Source of the DNA: Salinibacterium sp. PAMC 21357
Lineage (GTDB): Bacteria; Actinomycetota; Actinomycetes; Actinomycetales; Microbacteriaceae
Assembly: GCF_000247645.1 (NCBI RefSeq)
Contig: NZ_AHWA01000004.1
Coordinates: 1,302,001-1,366,000, forward strand
Length of the DNA: 64,000 bases
Reading direction: 5' to 3'
Position numbers and translations under genes: made by a program. Shown here one piece after another: positions 17,823 through 25,942 of this stretch (its first letter is position 1; the number at the start of each line of letters is the position of its first letter). The notes below the pieces were generated by a model. That model did no database searches and was not told where the DNA came from. It saw only the letters and a list, made by a program, of their open reading frames with translations.

Positions 17823-18859
17823 ACAACACCCTCCGCGGCGTGACCCTGACGCTCACTCTTGCCGCGCTGCTGCTCGGCGGCATTGTGGCGTCGGCGGTGC
17901 TCGGGCAACTGTCCGTTAGCCCCGCCGAAGTCGGTGGGTCACTGCTGCGGGCGCTGGGCATTCACAACGAGTGGGCACCGGCTGATTCCATCGTGGAATC
18001 CACGCTCTGGGTAGTGCGCTTCCCCCGTATAGCGATGGCCCTGGTCGTTGGTGCGGCACTGGCCGTGGCCGGTGCCGTCATGCAGGCCATCTTTGGCAAC
18101 CCGCTGGCCGAACCCGGTGTCGTTGGTGTCTCATCCGGAGCCGCCTTTGGCGCCGCGATTGCCATCGTCGCTGGCGTTGCCGCGCTCGGTGACGGCGCAA
18201 TCGCCCTCTTCGCCTTTGTGGGCGGATTGCTCGCCACCTTGCTCGTCTACTTCGTCTCACGCGCCAACGGTCGCACCGAAGTCGTCACCTTGCTGCTTAC
18301 CGGTATCGCCGTCAACGCCTTCGCCGGAGCGGGCCTTGCCTTTTTGCTGTTCGTCGCCGACTCAGGCAGCCGAGAACAGATCGTGTTTTGGCAGCTCGGA
18401 TCCCTCAACGGCTCCCGCTGGAGCGAAGTGCTCATCGTCGCCCTCGTGACGGCAATCGGCCTTGCCGCTGCTGTTGTGCTTGCGCGCCCCTTCGATCTAC
18501 TGTCGCTGGGGGAGCGCAACGCCCGTCACCTCGGCGTCAATGTCGAGCGACTCCGCATCGTGTCGATCGTGATCGTCGCGCTGCTCACCGGCGTCGCGGT
18601 CGCGTTTTGCGGAATCATTGCCTTCGTCGGCCTTGTCGTACCGCACGCCATGCGCATGGTTATCGGCCCGGCCCACCGTCAACTCATAGTGGCGAGTGCA
18701 GTCGGTGGCGGCGTGCTGCTCGTGCTCTCCGATCTCCTTGCGCGCTCGGTGGTGACCGGTGGCGATCTACCGATCGGCCTCCTCACCTCCCTCGTCGGTG
18801 GCCCCTTCTTCTTCTACCTCCTGTTTCGCCAACGCAAGCGCAGCGGAGGATGGGCATGA
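17819..18859 (+). CDS. FecCD/BtuC-type ABC permease (heme or iron-siderophore family)
   Basis: A 346-residue polytopic permease with about ten helices. The family blocks are VRFPRIAMALVVGAALAVAG (about 62-81), A-I-F-G-N-P-L-A-E-P-G-V-V-G-V-S-S-G-A near 90-107, and the coupling-helix region G-I-I-A-F-V-G-L-V-V-P-H near 266-277. It works with the adjacent ATPase to import heme, siderophore or cobalamin. I chose the GTG at 17819 because it overlaps the lplA stop (GTGA) and precedes the first helix. No substrate-binding lipoprotein gene lies next to it, which is unusual. Confidence 0.88.
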   Translation: MNNTLRGVTLTLTLAALLLGGIVASAVLGQLSVSPAEVGGSLLRALGIHNEWAPADSIVESTLWVVRFPRIAMALVVGAALAVAGAVMQAIFGNPLAEPGVVGVSSGAAFGAAIAIVAGVAALGDGAIALFAFVGGLLATLLVYFVSRANGRTEVVTLLLTGIAVNAFAGAGLAFLLFVADSGSREQIVFWQLGSLNGSRWSEVLIVALVTAIGLAAAVVLARPFDLLSLGERNARHLGVNVERLRIVSIVIVALLTGVAVAFCGIIAFVGLVVPHAMRMVIGPAHRQLIVASAVGGGVLLVLSDLLARSVVTGGDLPIGLLTSLVGGPFFFYLLFRQRKRSGGWA

Positions 18860-19611
18860 TCAGCGCACGCAACGTCGGAGTTCGCCTCGACTCCCGCGCC
18901 ATCCTCCACGACGTGAGTCTCGAGGTGCGGCCCGGCGAGGTCCTCGCGCTGGTGGGGCCAAACGGCGCCGGAAAGTCGACCCTGCTCTCGGTCTTGAGCG
19001 GCGATCGCAAGCCAGACAGCGGTACCGTGACCATTGATGGTCGGGATGTTGGCGGCATCCGCCATGCCGAGCTCGCCCAGCTGCGAGCCGTGCTCACGCA
19101 AGAGAACAGCGTCAGTTTCCCCTTCCGCGTTTCTGAAGTTGTGGCGATGGGCCGCAGCCCGTGGGCGCGCGCCATCGAGAGCCGTGATGACGTCGCCGTC
19201 GTCACCGCGGCGCTCGAAGCAACGGATGTTGCCCACTTGGGGGAGCGGCGCTACACAACGCTGTCTGGTGGCGAAAAAGCGCGAGTCTCACTCGCGCGCG
19301 TGCTCGCGCAGCACACCCCCGTGGTGTTTCTCGATGAGCCGACCGCCGCCCTCGACCTGCGCCATCAAGAAGACGTCATGAAAGTGGCACGCTCGATGGC
19401 CGCGGATGGTCGTGCTGTCGTCGTCGTGCTGCACGACCTGAGTTTGGCCGGGGCTTACTCCGACAGGCTCGCGCTGATTGCGCACGGCAAGCTCGACGCT
19501 ATTGGTACGCCAAGCGAGGTGCTCACCGCCGAGCGGGTCGAAAGCGTCTATGGGCTCCCGGTCGACCTGCATCAGGTTGCCGGGCATCCGGTAGTTGTCC
19601 CGCGTCGCTAG
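18856..19611 (+). CDS. ABC transporter ATP-binding protein, HmuV-like
   Basis: A 251-residue ATPase subunit. Walker A is G34-P-N-G-A-G-K-S-T42, the signature L-S-G-G-E-K-A-R-V near 139, Walker B V-V-F-L-D-E-P-T near 159, and the H-loop V-L-H-D-L near 195. The short length and LTQENSVSFPFRVSEVVAMG resemble the heme ATPase HmuV. The ATG at 18856 overlaps the permease stop (ATGA) and has GCGGAGG 6 nt before it. It faces the convergent GNAT gene 32 bp away; no clear terminator lies between them. Confidence 0.88.
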   Translation: MISARNVGVRLDSRAILHDVSLEVRPGEVLALVGPNGAGKSTLLSVLSGDRKPDSGTVTIDGRDVGGIRHAELAQLRAVLTQENSVSFPFRVSEVVAMGRSPWARAIESRDDVAVVTAALEATDVAHLGERRYTTLSGGEKARVSLARVLAQHTPVVFLDEPTAALDLRHQEDVMKVARSMAADGRAVVVVLHDLSLAGAYSDRLALIAHGKLDAIGTPSEVLTAERVESVYGLPVDLHQVAGHPVVVPRR

Positions 19612-19643
19612 GGATTGATCTAGCTGCCGAACGCGCGGTGCTC

Positions 19644-19928
19644 TCAGCGGGTGAGGAGGTCGCCGTATTCCGGGTTGTCGGTGATGAAGCGGTCAATGAA
19701 CTCACATCGGGCAACGATGCGGGCTTCGCTTTCGGCGCGAACTAAATTGAGGGCGCCACGAGCAAGATCGTTGCCGAGGCCTTGACCGCGAAACTTCGGG
19801 TCGATCTCGGTATGCACGAACACGATCTGATCATCCTGCATTTGGTAGTCAGCGAGCCCCACCTGAACGCCATCGAGGAGCAGCTCGTAGCGGTGCATCG
19901 AGGGGTCGTGAATTACTTCGCTGGCCAT
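19644..19928 (-). CDS. Small GNAT-fold N-acetyltransferase (YjdJ-like)
   Basis: A 94-residue protein matching the short GCN5-related family: YELLLDGVQVGLADYQ, then V-F-V-H-T-E-I-D-P-K-F-R-G-Q-G-L-G near 33-50 where the acetyl-CoA pyrophosphate loop R-G-Q-G-L-G sits, and a C-terminal RFITDNPEYGDLL. The family is widespread and mostly uncharacterised; it may act on metabolites. It is a single gene, convergent with the ABC ATPase. Confidence 0.8.
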   Translation of the reverse strand: MASEVIHDPSMHRYELLLDGVQVGLADYQMQDDQIVFVHTEIDPKFRGQGLGNDLARGALNLVRAESEARIVARCEFIDRFITDNPEYGDLLTR

Positions 19929-20066
19929 AGCTCAAGGGTACCCGCCGGTGCCGGTCTATTGGGTCGATCTGTGGCGCGAATTGGGGGCGACATCGGGCGC
20001 ACCAGTGAGCTAAATTTAGGTTCGGGGGTTGGTTGACCCCAGTCGAATTAGTGGGGGGAAACCACC

Positions 20067-20588
20067 GTGTCCATGAGTCCAGAAACTCAGCTCAGCTACC
20101 AGTCGCAGCCGTTCGACGCGACTCCTGATCTTGCGTCGCCCTATTATGGGGCGTCATTCCCGACAGCAGTGAGCCGATTTTGGAAGAAGTCCACAACGTT
20201 TTCGGGGCGTGCCAGTCGCAGCGAGTTCTGGTGGGCGCAGTTGATGTTTGCTCTCGTCATTCCTGTGTTCTTTGCCGTCGGCTTCGCTACTGGCGACCTC
20301 CTCCCGAAGGATCCCGGTTACCAAGGAGGGACGAGTCTCATTTTCATCATCGCCCTTATCCTCTTGGCTGTGTTTTCGCTCGCCGCGGTCCTTCCCAGCT
20401 TCGCCCTGATCTGCCGACGACTGCACGATGCCAACTACAGCGGGTGGCTCTACTTTCTCGCCGCGATTCCGATGATTGGCGGCCTGATCGTGTTCGTCAT
20501 GATGCTGCTTCCCGCGAACCCGCTTGGCGAGAGATTCGATGAAGACGGCGCAGGCTCAGGCCTCAACGCTTACGTGCCGCAGGGATAA
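20067..20588 (+). CDS. DUF805 membrane protein
   Basis: A 173-residue protein. After a soluble N-terminal ~40 residues, the family motif TTFSGRASRSEFWWAQLMF appears at about 42-60, followed by three further hydrophobic helices and the conserved C-R-R-L-H-D-A-N-Y-S-G-W near 120-131. DUF805 proteins are inner-membrane proteins of unknown function. The start is GTG 20067 with GGGGGGAA about 7 nt before it; an in-frame ATG follows two codons later. It stands alone between the GNAT gene and pheA. Confidence 0.85.
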   Translation: MSMSPETQLSYQSQPFDATPDLASPYYGASFPTAVSRFWKKSTTFSGRASRSEFWWAQLMFALVIPVFFAVGFATGDLLPKDPGYQGGTSLIFIIALILLAVFSLAAVLPSFALICRRLHDANYSGWLYFLAAIPMIGGLIVFVMMLLPANPLGERFDEDGAGSGLNAYVPQG

Positions 20589-20646
20589 AGTACGCGGACT
20601 GCCCTCGAGCAGTTCGCAACGCAACCGCTGCCGGTGCCGCGCACCC

Positions 20647-20661
20647 TAAACTCGTGTCATG
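20647..20661 (+). promoter_or_regulatory. Leaderless -10 box of pheA
   Basis: TAAACT at 20647-20652 is followed by exactly 6 nt and the ATG at 20659, so transcription should begin at or next to the start codon. No Shine-Dalgarno sequence is present. Confidence 0.5.
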
Positions 20662-21624
20662 ACTGCAACGCCTAACCCCGACTCACTGACCTATAGCTAC
20701 TTAGGCCCAGCGGGGACGTTTACGGAAGCTGCGCTCAAGCAGGTTCCAGAGGCCGTTGGTGCGCAGTGGAAGAGCGTCAACAATGTGGGCGAAGCGCTCG
20801 ACGACGTCACGAATGGTCGCAGTATTGCGGCAATGATCGCCATCGAAAACTCCGTCGAAGGTGGAGTAAGCGCAACGCAAGATGCGCTCACCAACGTGCC
20901 CAATCTGCGCATTATTGGCGAGTACCTAGTGCCCGTGAACTTCGTGCTCGTGACGCGACCCGGCACAGCGCTCGCCGACGTTAACGTCATCAACGCGCAT
21001 CCAGTTGCCTATGCGCAGACGCGGCGTTGGCTCGACGCTAACCTGCCGAGCCACGGTCATGTGCCTGCCAGTTCGAACGTCGCTGCTGCGGCGACCCTTC
21101 TCGACACCGAACTTGCGGATGCTGCGGTGGCCCCGCCCGGAATCGACGAGCACTACGACCTCGACGTTGTGGCAACCCAGATTGGCAATAACCAGAACGC
21201 GGTTACCCGGTTCGTTCTCGTCAGTTCAAACACCGCCTTGCCTGCGCCAACGGGGGCCGACAAAACGAGCATCATCGTAGAACTACCGGATGACGCTCCA
21301 GGTCGCTTGCTCGAGATGCTTGAGCAGTTCGCCACTCGCGGCGTCAACATGAGTTTGATTGAGTCGCGACCGATTGGTGATTCTCTGGGGCGCTACCGCT
21401 TCGTCATCGACCTCGAAGGTCACATCCTTGACGAACGTGTTGCTGATGCTCTGCTGGGGCTGAAGCGTTTCAGCCCGAACGTGATCTTCTTGGGTAGTTA
21501 CCCGCGTGCAGACAAGCTGGCGACGACCGTAACGCCTCGGTACGGAAACGATGTTTTCGCCGAGGCACGCGATTGGTTGCGAGCGATTACGACCAACGAG
21601 CCGTCCGTTAACCGCGGGTCGTAG
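20659..21624 (+). CDS. pheA: Prephenate dehydratase with ACT regulatory domain
   Basis: A 321-residue monofunctional enzyme converting prephenate to phenylpyruvate in phenylalanine synthesis. The catalytic domain shows G-P-A-G-T-F-T-E-A-A near 16-25, I-E-N-S-V-E-G-G-V near 60-68, and the T-R-F catalytic motif in N-A-V-T-R-F near 185-190. The ACT domain (about 207-285) has G-R-L-L-E-M-L near 215 and the E-S-R-P phenylalanine-binding motif near 237-240, so feedback inhibition by phenylalanine is expected. There is no chorismate mutase domain. It ends inside the convergent lipid-kinase gene (17 bp overlap). Confidence 0.93.
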   Translation: MTATPNPDSLTYSYLGPAGTFTEAALKQVPEAVGAQWKSVNNVGEALDDVTNGRSIAAMIAIENSVEGGVSATQDALTNVPNLRIIGEYLVPVNFVLVTRPGTALADVNVINAHPVAYAQTRRWLDANLPSHGHVPASSNVAAAATLLDTELADAAVAPPGIDEHYDLDVVATQIGNNQNAVTRFVLVSSNTALPAPTGADKTSIIVELPDDAPGRLLEMLEQFATRGVNMSLIESRPIGDSLGRYRFVIDLEGHILDERVADALLGLKRFSPNVIFLGSYPRADKLATTVTPRYGNDVFAEARDWLRAITTNEPSVNRGS

Positions 21625-22651
21625 TCTTCCTAGCCTGCTCTTTGGAGTGGGCTCGCAACTGCGCTTTCGAGTGAGGTTTGTGCACCCGAACGATGAGGGA
21701 GCCAGCATCCACCCAAGCGTGCACTGATTTGGCCAGCCCAAACTCGTCACCGTCGAGCTGAAACTCTTCGGGAATGTCAACGATCATGTTGAGATCGCTG
21801 CCCTTGGCATAACGCACATCACGTACGTCCTTAGAGAGGTCGATGATGCGGCGGCCCATGACGCTCTTGCGCAGCACACCGTTTTCCCACGCAATTTTGT
21901 TCCAGATATTGAGCCAGCCAAGGCGGCCGCGCGGAATCAACGCCGCCATATCGAGGATGCCGTCGTCGGGCTGAGCCTCGGGCATCAGTAGCAGACCGCC
22001 GGGTAGCGATCCACAGTTGCCGATGATCACGGTGTGAGCGCTGAGCGACCGGTGGGGGCCCCCATCGACGCTGTACCGCAGCTTAACGGGGCGCAATTCG
22101 GGAATAGAGCGGGCAATGCCGTCGACGTAGGCCAGCCAGCCCACGGCCTTCTTCAATTTCGTGCTGGTGTTTTTGATCATCTTGGCATCGAGCCCGAGGC
22201 CAGCCATCACCAAAAACGCGTGCTCTTCGTGGTCATTGTTGTCGCGCACGATCTCCACCATGCCGAGGTCAATGGTGCGGTCGGCGCCGTTGAAAGCGAT
22301 CTGGATGCTGTCGCGAATGCTCGTCGTCGGCAGGTCGAGGTTGCGGGCGAGCAGGTTGCCAGTGCCGGCCGAAACAACGGCCATCGAAACTCCACTGCCC
22401 CGCAAAGCCTCCGCGACTGAGCGCACGGTTCCGTCGCCGCCGGCCGCAATCACCATGGTCACACCGCGACGAATTGCACTGCCGGTGACCCCCTGCCCGC
22501 CATCCTTCAGCGTGGTGGAAAACCAGATCGGGGTAGCCCAGTCCGCCGCCTTTGCGGCAGCATTGACCGTCTTCTTAAGCTTCGCGAGATCAACCTTGAG
22601 CGGGTTATAGACGACCGCAGCTTTAGGCTTCGAAGTTCGAGGGGTGGGCAC
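21608..22651 (-). CDS. Diacylglycerol-kinase-family lipid kinase
   Basis: A 347-residue DagK/YegS-type kinase. The nucleotide motif A-A-G-G-D-G-T-V-R-S-V-A-E lies at about 70-82, G-T-G-N-L-L-A-R-N at about 97-105, and G-L-G-L-D-A-K-M near 151. These enzymes phosphorylate diacylglycerol or related lipids at the membrane; in actinobacteria some act in phosphatidylinositol-mannoside or general lipid recycling. GTG start at 22651 with TAGCGT 6 nt upstream (leaderless). Its promoter abuts that of serS, and its 3' end overlaps pheA by 17 bp. Confidence 0.88.
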   Translation of the reverse strand: MPTPRTSKPKAAVVYNPLKVDLAKLKKTVNAAAKAADWATPIWFSTTLKDGGQGVTGSAIRRGVTMVIAAGGDGTVRSVAEALRGSGVSMAVVSAGTGNLLARNLDLPTTSIRDSIQIAFNGADRTIDLGMVEIVRDNNDHEEHAFLVMAGLGLDAKMIKNTSTKLKKAVGWLAYVDGIARSIPELRPVKLRYSVDGGPHRSLSAHTVIIGNCGSLPGGLLLMPEAQPDDGILDMAALIPRGRLGWLNIWNKIAWENGVLRKSVMGRRIIDLSKDVRDVRYAKGSDLNMIVDIPEEFQLDGDEFGLAKSVHAWVDAGSLIVRVHKPHSKAQLRAHSKEQARKTTTRG

Positions 22652-22657
22652 AGATAA

Positions 22658-22682
22658 ACGCTACGCCATGAATCGGTAGGCT
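22658..22682. promoter_or_regulatory. Back-to-back leaderless promoters of the lipid-kinase gene and serS
   Basis: On the minus strand TAGCGT (22663-22658) precedes the GTG at 22651 by 6 nt. On the plus strand TAGGCT (22677-22682) precedes the GTG at 22689 by 6 nt. The -10 boxes are only 13 bp apart, so each promoter's -35 region falls on the other's start region. Two polymerases could not occupy both at once. Confidence 0.5.
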
Positions 22683-22688
22683 GTAGTG

Positions 22689-23954
22689 GTGATTGACCCC
22701 CAAATTCTCCGAGATAACCCCGATGCCGTGCGCCAATCGCAAATTGCCCGCGGTTCATCGGTTCAGTTGGTTGACGACGCTATTGCTGCCGACCAAAACC
22801 GTCGCGCCAGCATTGGCGAGTTCGAGTCGCTTCGGGCTGAACAGAACAGTTTCGGCAAGAAGGTTGCGCAGGCGCCATCCGAGGAGAAAAAAGCTCTCGT
22901 CGCAGAAGCGCAAAAGCTCTCCGCTCGGGTAAAGGCCGCCCAGCTGGTTTCGGCCGAGGCCGAGGCAGAGTTCACCCGCATCGTTGGCGCGATTGGCAAC
23001 ATCGCTGTTGAGGGCGTTCCCGTCGGCGGCGAGGACGACTGGGAGCTCGTGCGCGAAGTTGGCACTCCCAAAAAGTTCGACTTTGAGCCCCGCGACCACG
23101 CCGATCTCGGCGAGATTCTCGGAGCCATCGACATCCCTCGCGGTGTGAAAGTGTCGGGCAGCCGCTTCTACTTCCTCAAGGGTGTTGGGGCGCGCCTCGA
23201 GATTGGCCTCATGAACATGGCCCTTGACCGCGCGATTGCTGGCGACTTCATCCCGCTCATCACGCCCACACTGGTGCGCCCAGAGATGATGGCCGGCACC
23301 GGGTTCCTGGGTGAGCACTCCGACGAGATCTACTACCTGCCTGCCGATGACTTGTACCTCACCGGCACGAGTGAAGTGGCGCTCGCCGGGTACCACTCCG
23401 ACGAGATCCTCGATCTGTCGAAGGGTCCGCTGCGCTACGCCGGTTGGTCGACGTGTTACCGCCGCGAAGCTGGCTCCGCGGGCAAAGACAACCGCGGCAT
23501 CCTGCGCGTGCACCAGTTCAACAAGCTCGAGATGTTCAGCTATGTGCTGCCCGAGAATGCTCAGGCCGAGCACGAACGGCTGCTGTCGTTCCAAGAGTCG
23601 ATGCTGCAGGCGTGTGAGCTCAGCTATCGCGTAATCGATGTTGCCGGTGGCGACCTCGGTTCGAGCGCTGCTCGCAAGTACGACATTGAGGCGTGGGTTC
23701 CAACCCAGGGCACCTACCGCGAGCTCACCTCGACCTCGAACTGCACGACGTACCAAGCGCGCCGTCTCGACATCCGGTATCGCACCGAGTCTGGCAAGAC
23801 GGCTCCCGTCGCGACCATCAACGGAACTCTCGCAACCACCCGCTGGTTGGTTGCCATTCTTGAAACCCACCAACAGCCCGACGGGTCAGTCGTAGTGCCG
23901 AAAGCGCTTCGCCCCTACCTCGGCGGCCTCGAAATTTTGGAGCCCATCGCGTGA
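22689..23954 (+). CDS. serS: Seryl-tRNA synthetase
   Basis: A 421-residue class II aminoacyl-tRNA synthetase charging tRNA-Ser. The N-terminal helical arm (about 30-100) is the coiled coil that grips the long variable arm. Motif 2 ([20 protein letters not shown] near 255-274, then [12 protein letters not shown]) and motif 3 ([18 protein letters not shown] near 378-395) are clear. I prefer GTG 22689 over the adjacent GTG 22686 because the TAGGCT box is then 6 nt away, as in other leaderless genes here. The stop overlaps the start of the HAD gene. Confidence 0.95.
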   Translation: MIDPQILRDNPDAVRQSQIARGSSVQLVDDAIAADQNRRASIGEFESLRAEQNSFGKKVAQAPSEEKKALVAEAQKLSARVKAAQLVSAEAEAEFTRIVGAIGNIAVEGVPVGGEDDWELVREVGTPKKFDFEPRDHADLGEILGAIDIPRGVKVSGSRFYFLKGVGARLEIGLMNMALDRAIAGDFIPLITPTLVRPEMMAGTGFLGEHSDEIYYLPADDLYLTGTSEVALAGYHSDEILDLSKGPLRYAGWSTCYRREAGSAGKDNRGILRVHQFNKLEMFSYVLPENAQAEHERLLSFQESMLQACELSYRVIDVAGGDLGSSAARKYDIEAWVPTQGTYRELTSTSNCTTYQARRLDIRYRTESGKTAPVATINGTLATTRWLVAILETHQQPDGSVVVPKALRPYLGGLEILEPIA

Positions 23955-24784
23955 CAACCGCTGCCCTCGATGACCGCTGGATGATCGCACTCGACATCGA
24001 TGGCACTGTGCTGCTCGAATCGGGCGAAATGAACGACGCCGTGATTGCGGCGGTCGCGAAGGTTCGGGATGCCGGCCACGAAGTGATGTTGGCCACTGGT
24101 CGTTCGGTTGCCATGACATTGCCCATCTTGCAGAAGCTGGGGCTCAAGCCCGAGTACGTTGTCTGCTCCAATGGTGCGATCACCCTCAAGCGTGACCCCA
24201 TGGGCGAGGGCGGTTACAGCCGCGAGTTCGTTGAAATGTTCAACCCTAAAGAGGTCTTGACGAGCATCAAGAAGCACTTGGGTTCGGCGAACTATGCGGT
24301 CGAAGACCAGACCGGCAAGTTCTTCGTTGATGGAAAGTTTCCTGATGGTGCGCTCGGCGCCGTCAGTGTAGATGTCTCGTTCGACGAGCTCGTTAAGGTT
24401 CAGGCCACTCGGGTTGTCGTGATTTCACCACAACACCAGGTGGATGACTTCCTTGCCGTTGTCGAACGCATGGGGCTGCACAAGGTCAGCTACAACGTCG
24501 GCTGGACCGCCTGGCTCGACATAGCCCCCGATGGCGTCAACAAGTCAACGGCGCTCGAGAATGTGCGCTCACGGCTTGGCATCCCGCGCACGCGTGTGCT
24601 CGCCATGGGCGATGGCCGCAATGACATCGACATGCTCGAATGGGCTGCTCGTCACGGTCGCGGTATTGCGATGGGCCAGGCTCCGGATGACGTACTCGCA
24701 GTCGCCAGCGAGGTCACCGAGAGTGACGTCAACGATGGTGCCGCGCTGGTGCTCGCGGCGTTCCCTTCGCCGATCTCCGCATAA
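23951..24784 (+). CDS. HAD-superfamily phosphatase (Cof/YidA-like)
   Basis: A 277-residue HAD hydrolase of the Cof type (IIB cap). Motif I is D-I-D-G-T-V near 15-20 with the nucleophilic first Asp, motif II A-T-G-R-S near 53-57, the motif III lysine near G-V-N-K-S-T-A-L near 197, and motif [13 protein letters not shown] near 219-229. Such enzymes dephosphorylate small phosphorylated metabolites, often sugar phosphates or flavin precursors. GTG start overlaps the serS stop by 4 bp, so the two are coupled. The specific substrate is unknown. Confidence 0.88.
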   Translation: MTTAALDDRWMIALDIDGTVLLESGEMNDAVIAAVAKVRDAGHEVMLATGRSVAMTLPILQKLGLKPEYVVCSNGAITLKRDPMGEGGYSREFVEMFNPKEVLTSIKKHLGSANYAVEDQTGKFFVDGKFPDGALGAVSVDVSFDELVKVQATRVVVISPQHQVDDFLAVVERMGLHKVSYNVGWTAWLDIAPDGVNKSTALENVRSRLGIPRTRVLAMGDGRNDIDMLEWAARHGRGIAMGQAPDDVLAVASEVTESDVNDGAALVLAAFPSPISA

Positions 24785-24805
24785 CGGACGCGCCTCTACA
24801 ACCAG

Positions 24806-25903
24806 TTAGCTGCGTTCGATGAACGGCCCGGGTGCCATCACGAGAAGTCCAGCAAATAGTGTGCGAAACGGACCCTGTCTGTGCAGAGCCAAGAACACGT
24901 TGCGCGGCAGCATCGCTGGTATCGTCTTGTAGTTCCAACGGCGCTCTAGCAGCTTGATCGTGAGCTCGGTGGTGACCGGTTTCTGGGTCACAGTGTCGAG
25001 AACCTCCCGGTCGACCATTGATAGCAAGCTCAGAACGCCGGGTGCGGCATCCGTGATTCTCTCAATTACCGCGCTTAGCGCTGCACGTTCGGCGTCTGTC
25101 CAGGGCATCGTTGCGGTTCTACTCAAGATGGAATCGAACATGTGCACGCGGAGGATTTTGATGCAGATTGCGCGTCGTTGACGCTTGGATAGCGCCAGAA
25201 ACCAGTCTGTCGGCAGGATTTCGTCGAGGAAGCGGAAATCATCTGCGACTGCTCGCGGCTCAGAGGTCACCCGGTCTACTGCGTCACTGAAGCCAACGTA
25301 TGCAGGCCCGGCCCGGTCAAAGGCAATCGCTTCGCCGTGGAACCATAAGTAGGTGGTGTACGCGAGGTCCTCTCCGGAGGGGAGACCTGCGGTGAACCGT
25401 AAATGACCAAATTTTTCGCGGGAGATCAGCCCGAGGGGAGCGCTTCGGTAGGCAAGGCGATCTTTCGCTCCGTCGAGATTTCGTGACCGCCGCCGGCGAA
25501 CGGGCGGGTAGCTATCGTTGCCCCGGCCGGTGTGAAAGATTCGAGCGATAACGGTGGAGGCGCCGGTCGAACGCTGAACGGAAAGCCAGGAGTCGATTGC
25601 ACCGGGTTCGAATGCGTCATCCGACCCCATGATGGCGACGAACGGTGCTTCCGCCTCGTCGAGACCATAGTTGAGAGGGCCGGCGGGGCTCGGAATACCG
25701 TCGGTAAGAGCGAGCAGGCGAAGGCGGGGGTCGCTCGCCAAATGGCCAAGATTGGTGCGGATAATCTCGGGATCTATGTTGTGAGCCACTACAGTAACTC
25801 GAATATTCGCCTGTGTGTGATCCAGAACGGACCCGACGGCCCTCGAGATGGGCCGCGTCTGCGAGTGGACGGCGACGATGATGTCGGCTTCGAGGGTATT
25901 CAT
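24806..25903 (-). CDS. Family 2 glycosyltransferase
   Basis: A 365-residue GT-A-fold transferase, last gene of the glycan operon. The N-terminus E-A-D-I-I-V-A-V-H-S-Q-T-R-P-I-S-R-A-V-G is a GT2 start, and the sugar-nucleotide metal site is V-A-I-M-G-S-D-D-A-F near 92-101 (an S-D-D version of DxD). The C-terminal half is poorly conserved and may hold the acceptor site; the C-terminus has a short hydrophobic stretch (LFAGLLVMAPGPF). I chose the ATG at 25903 over a TTG at 25912 for lack of support for the latter. Sugar and acceptor unknown. Confidence 0.78.
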   Translation of the reverse strand: MNTLEADIIVAVHSQTRPISRAVGSVLDHTQANIRVTVVAHNIDPEIIRTNLGHLASDPRLRLLALTDGIPSPAGPLNYGLDEAEAPFVAIMGSDDAFEPGAIDSWLSVQRSTGASTVIARIFHTGRGNDSYPPVRRRRSRNLDGAKDRLAYRSAPLGLISREKFGHLRFTAGLPSGEDLAYTTYLWFHGEAIAFDRAGPAYVGFSDAVDRVTSEPRAVADDFRFLDEILPTDWFLALSKRQRRAICIKILRVHMFDSILSRTATMPWTDAERAALSAVIERITDAAPGVLSLLSMVDREVLDTVTQKPVTTELTIKLLERRWNYKTIPAMLPRNVFLALHRQGPFRTLFAGLLVMAPGPFIERS

Positions 25904-25942
25904 TGGAGCCAATCCTAATCTGGTCTCTCCCGGCTGTTGTGC

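Noticed and set aside
22755-23873. Long open frame (372 codons) on the minus strand opposite serS
   Set aside because: serS motifs 2 and 3 are intact across this stretch. The reverse product shows no motif and is a normal by-product of high third-position G+C.
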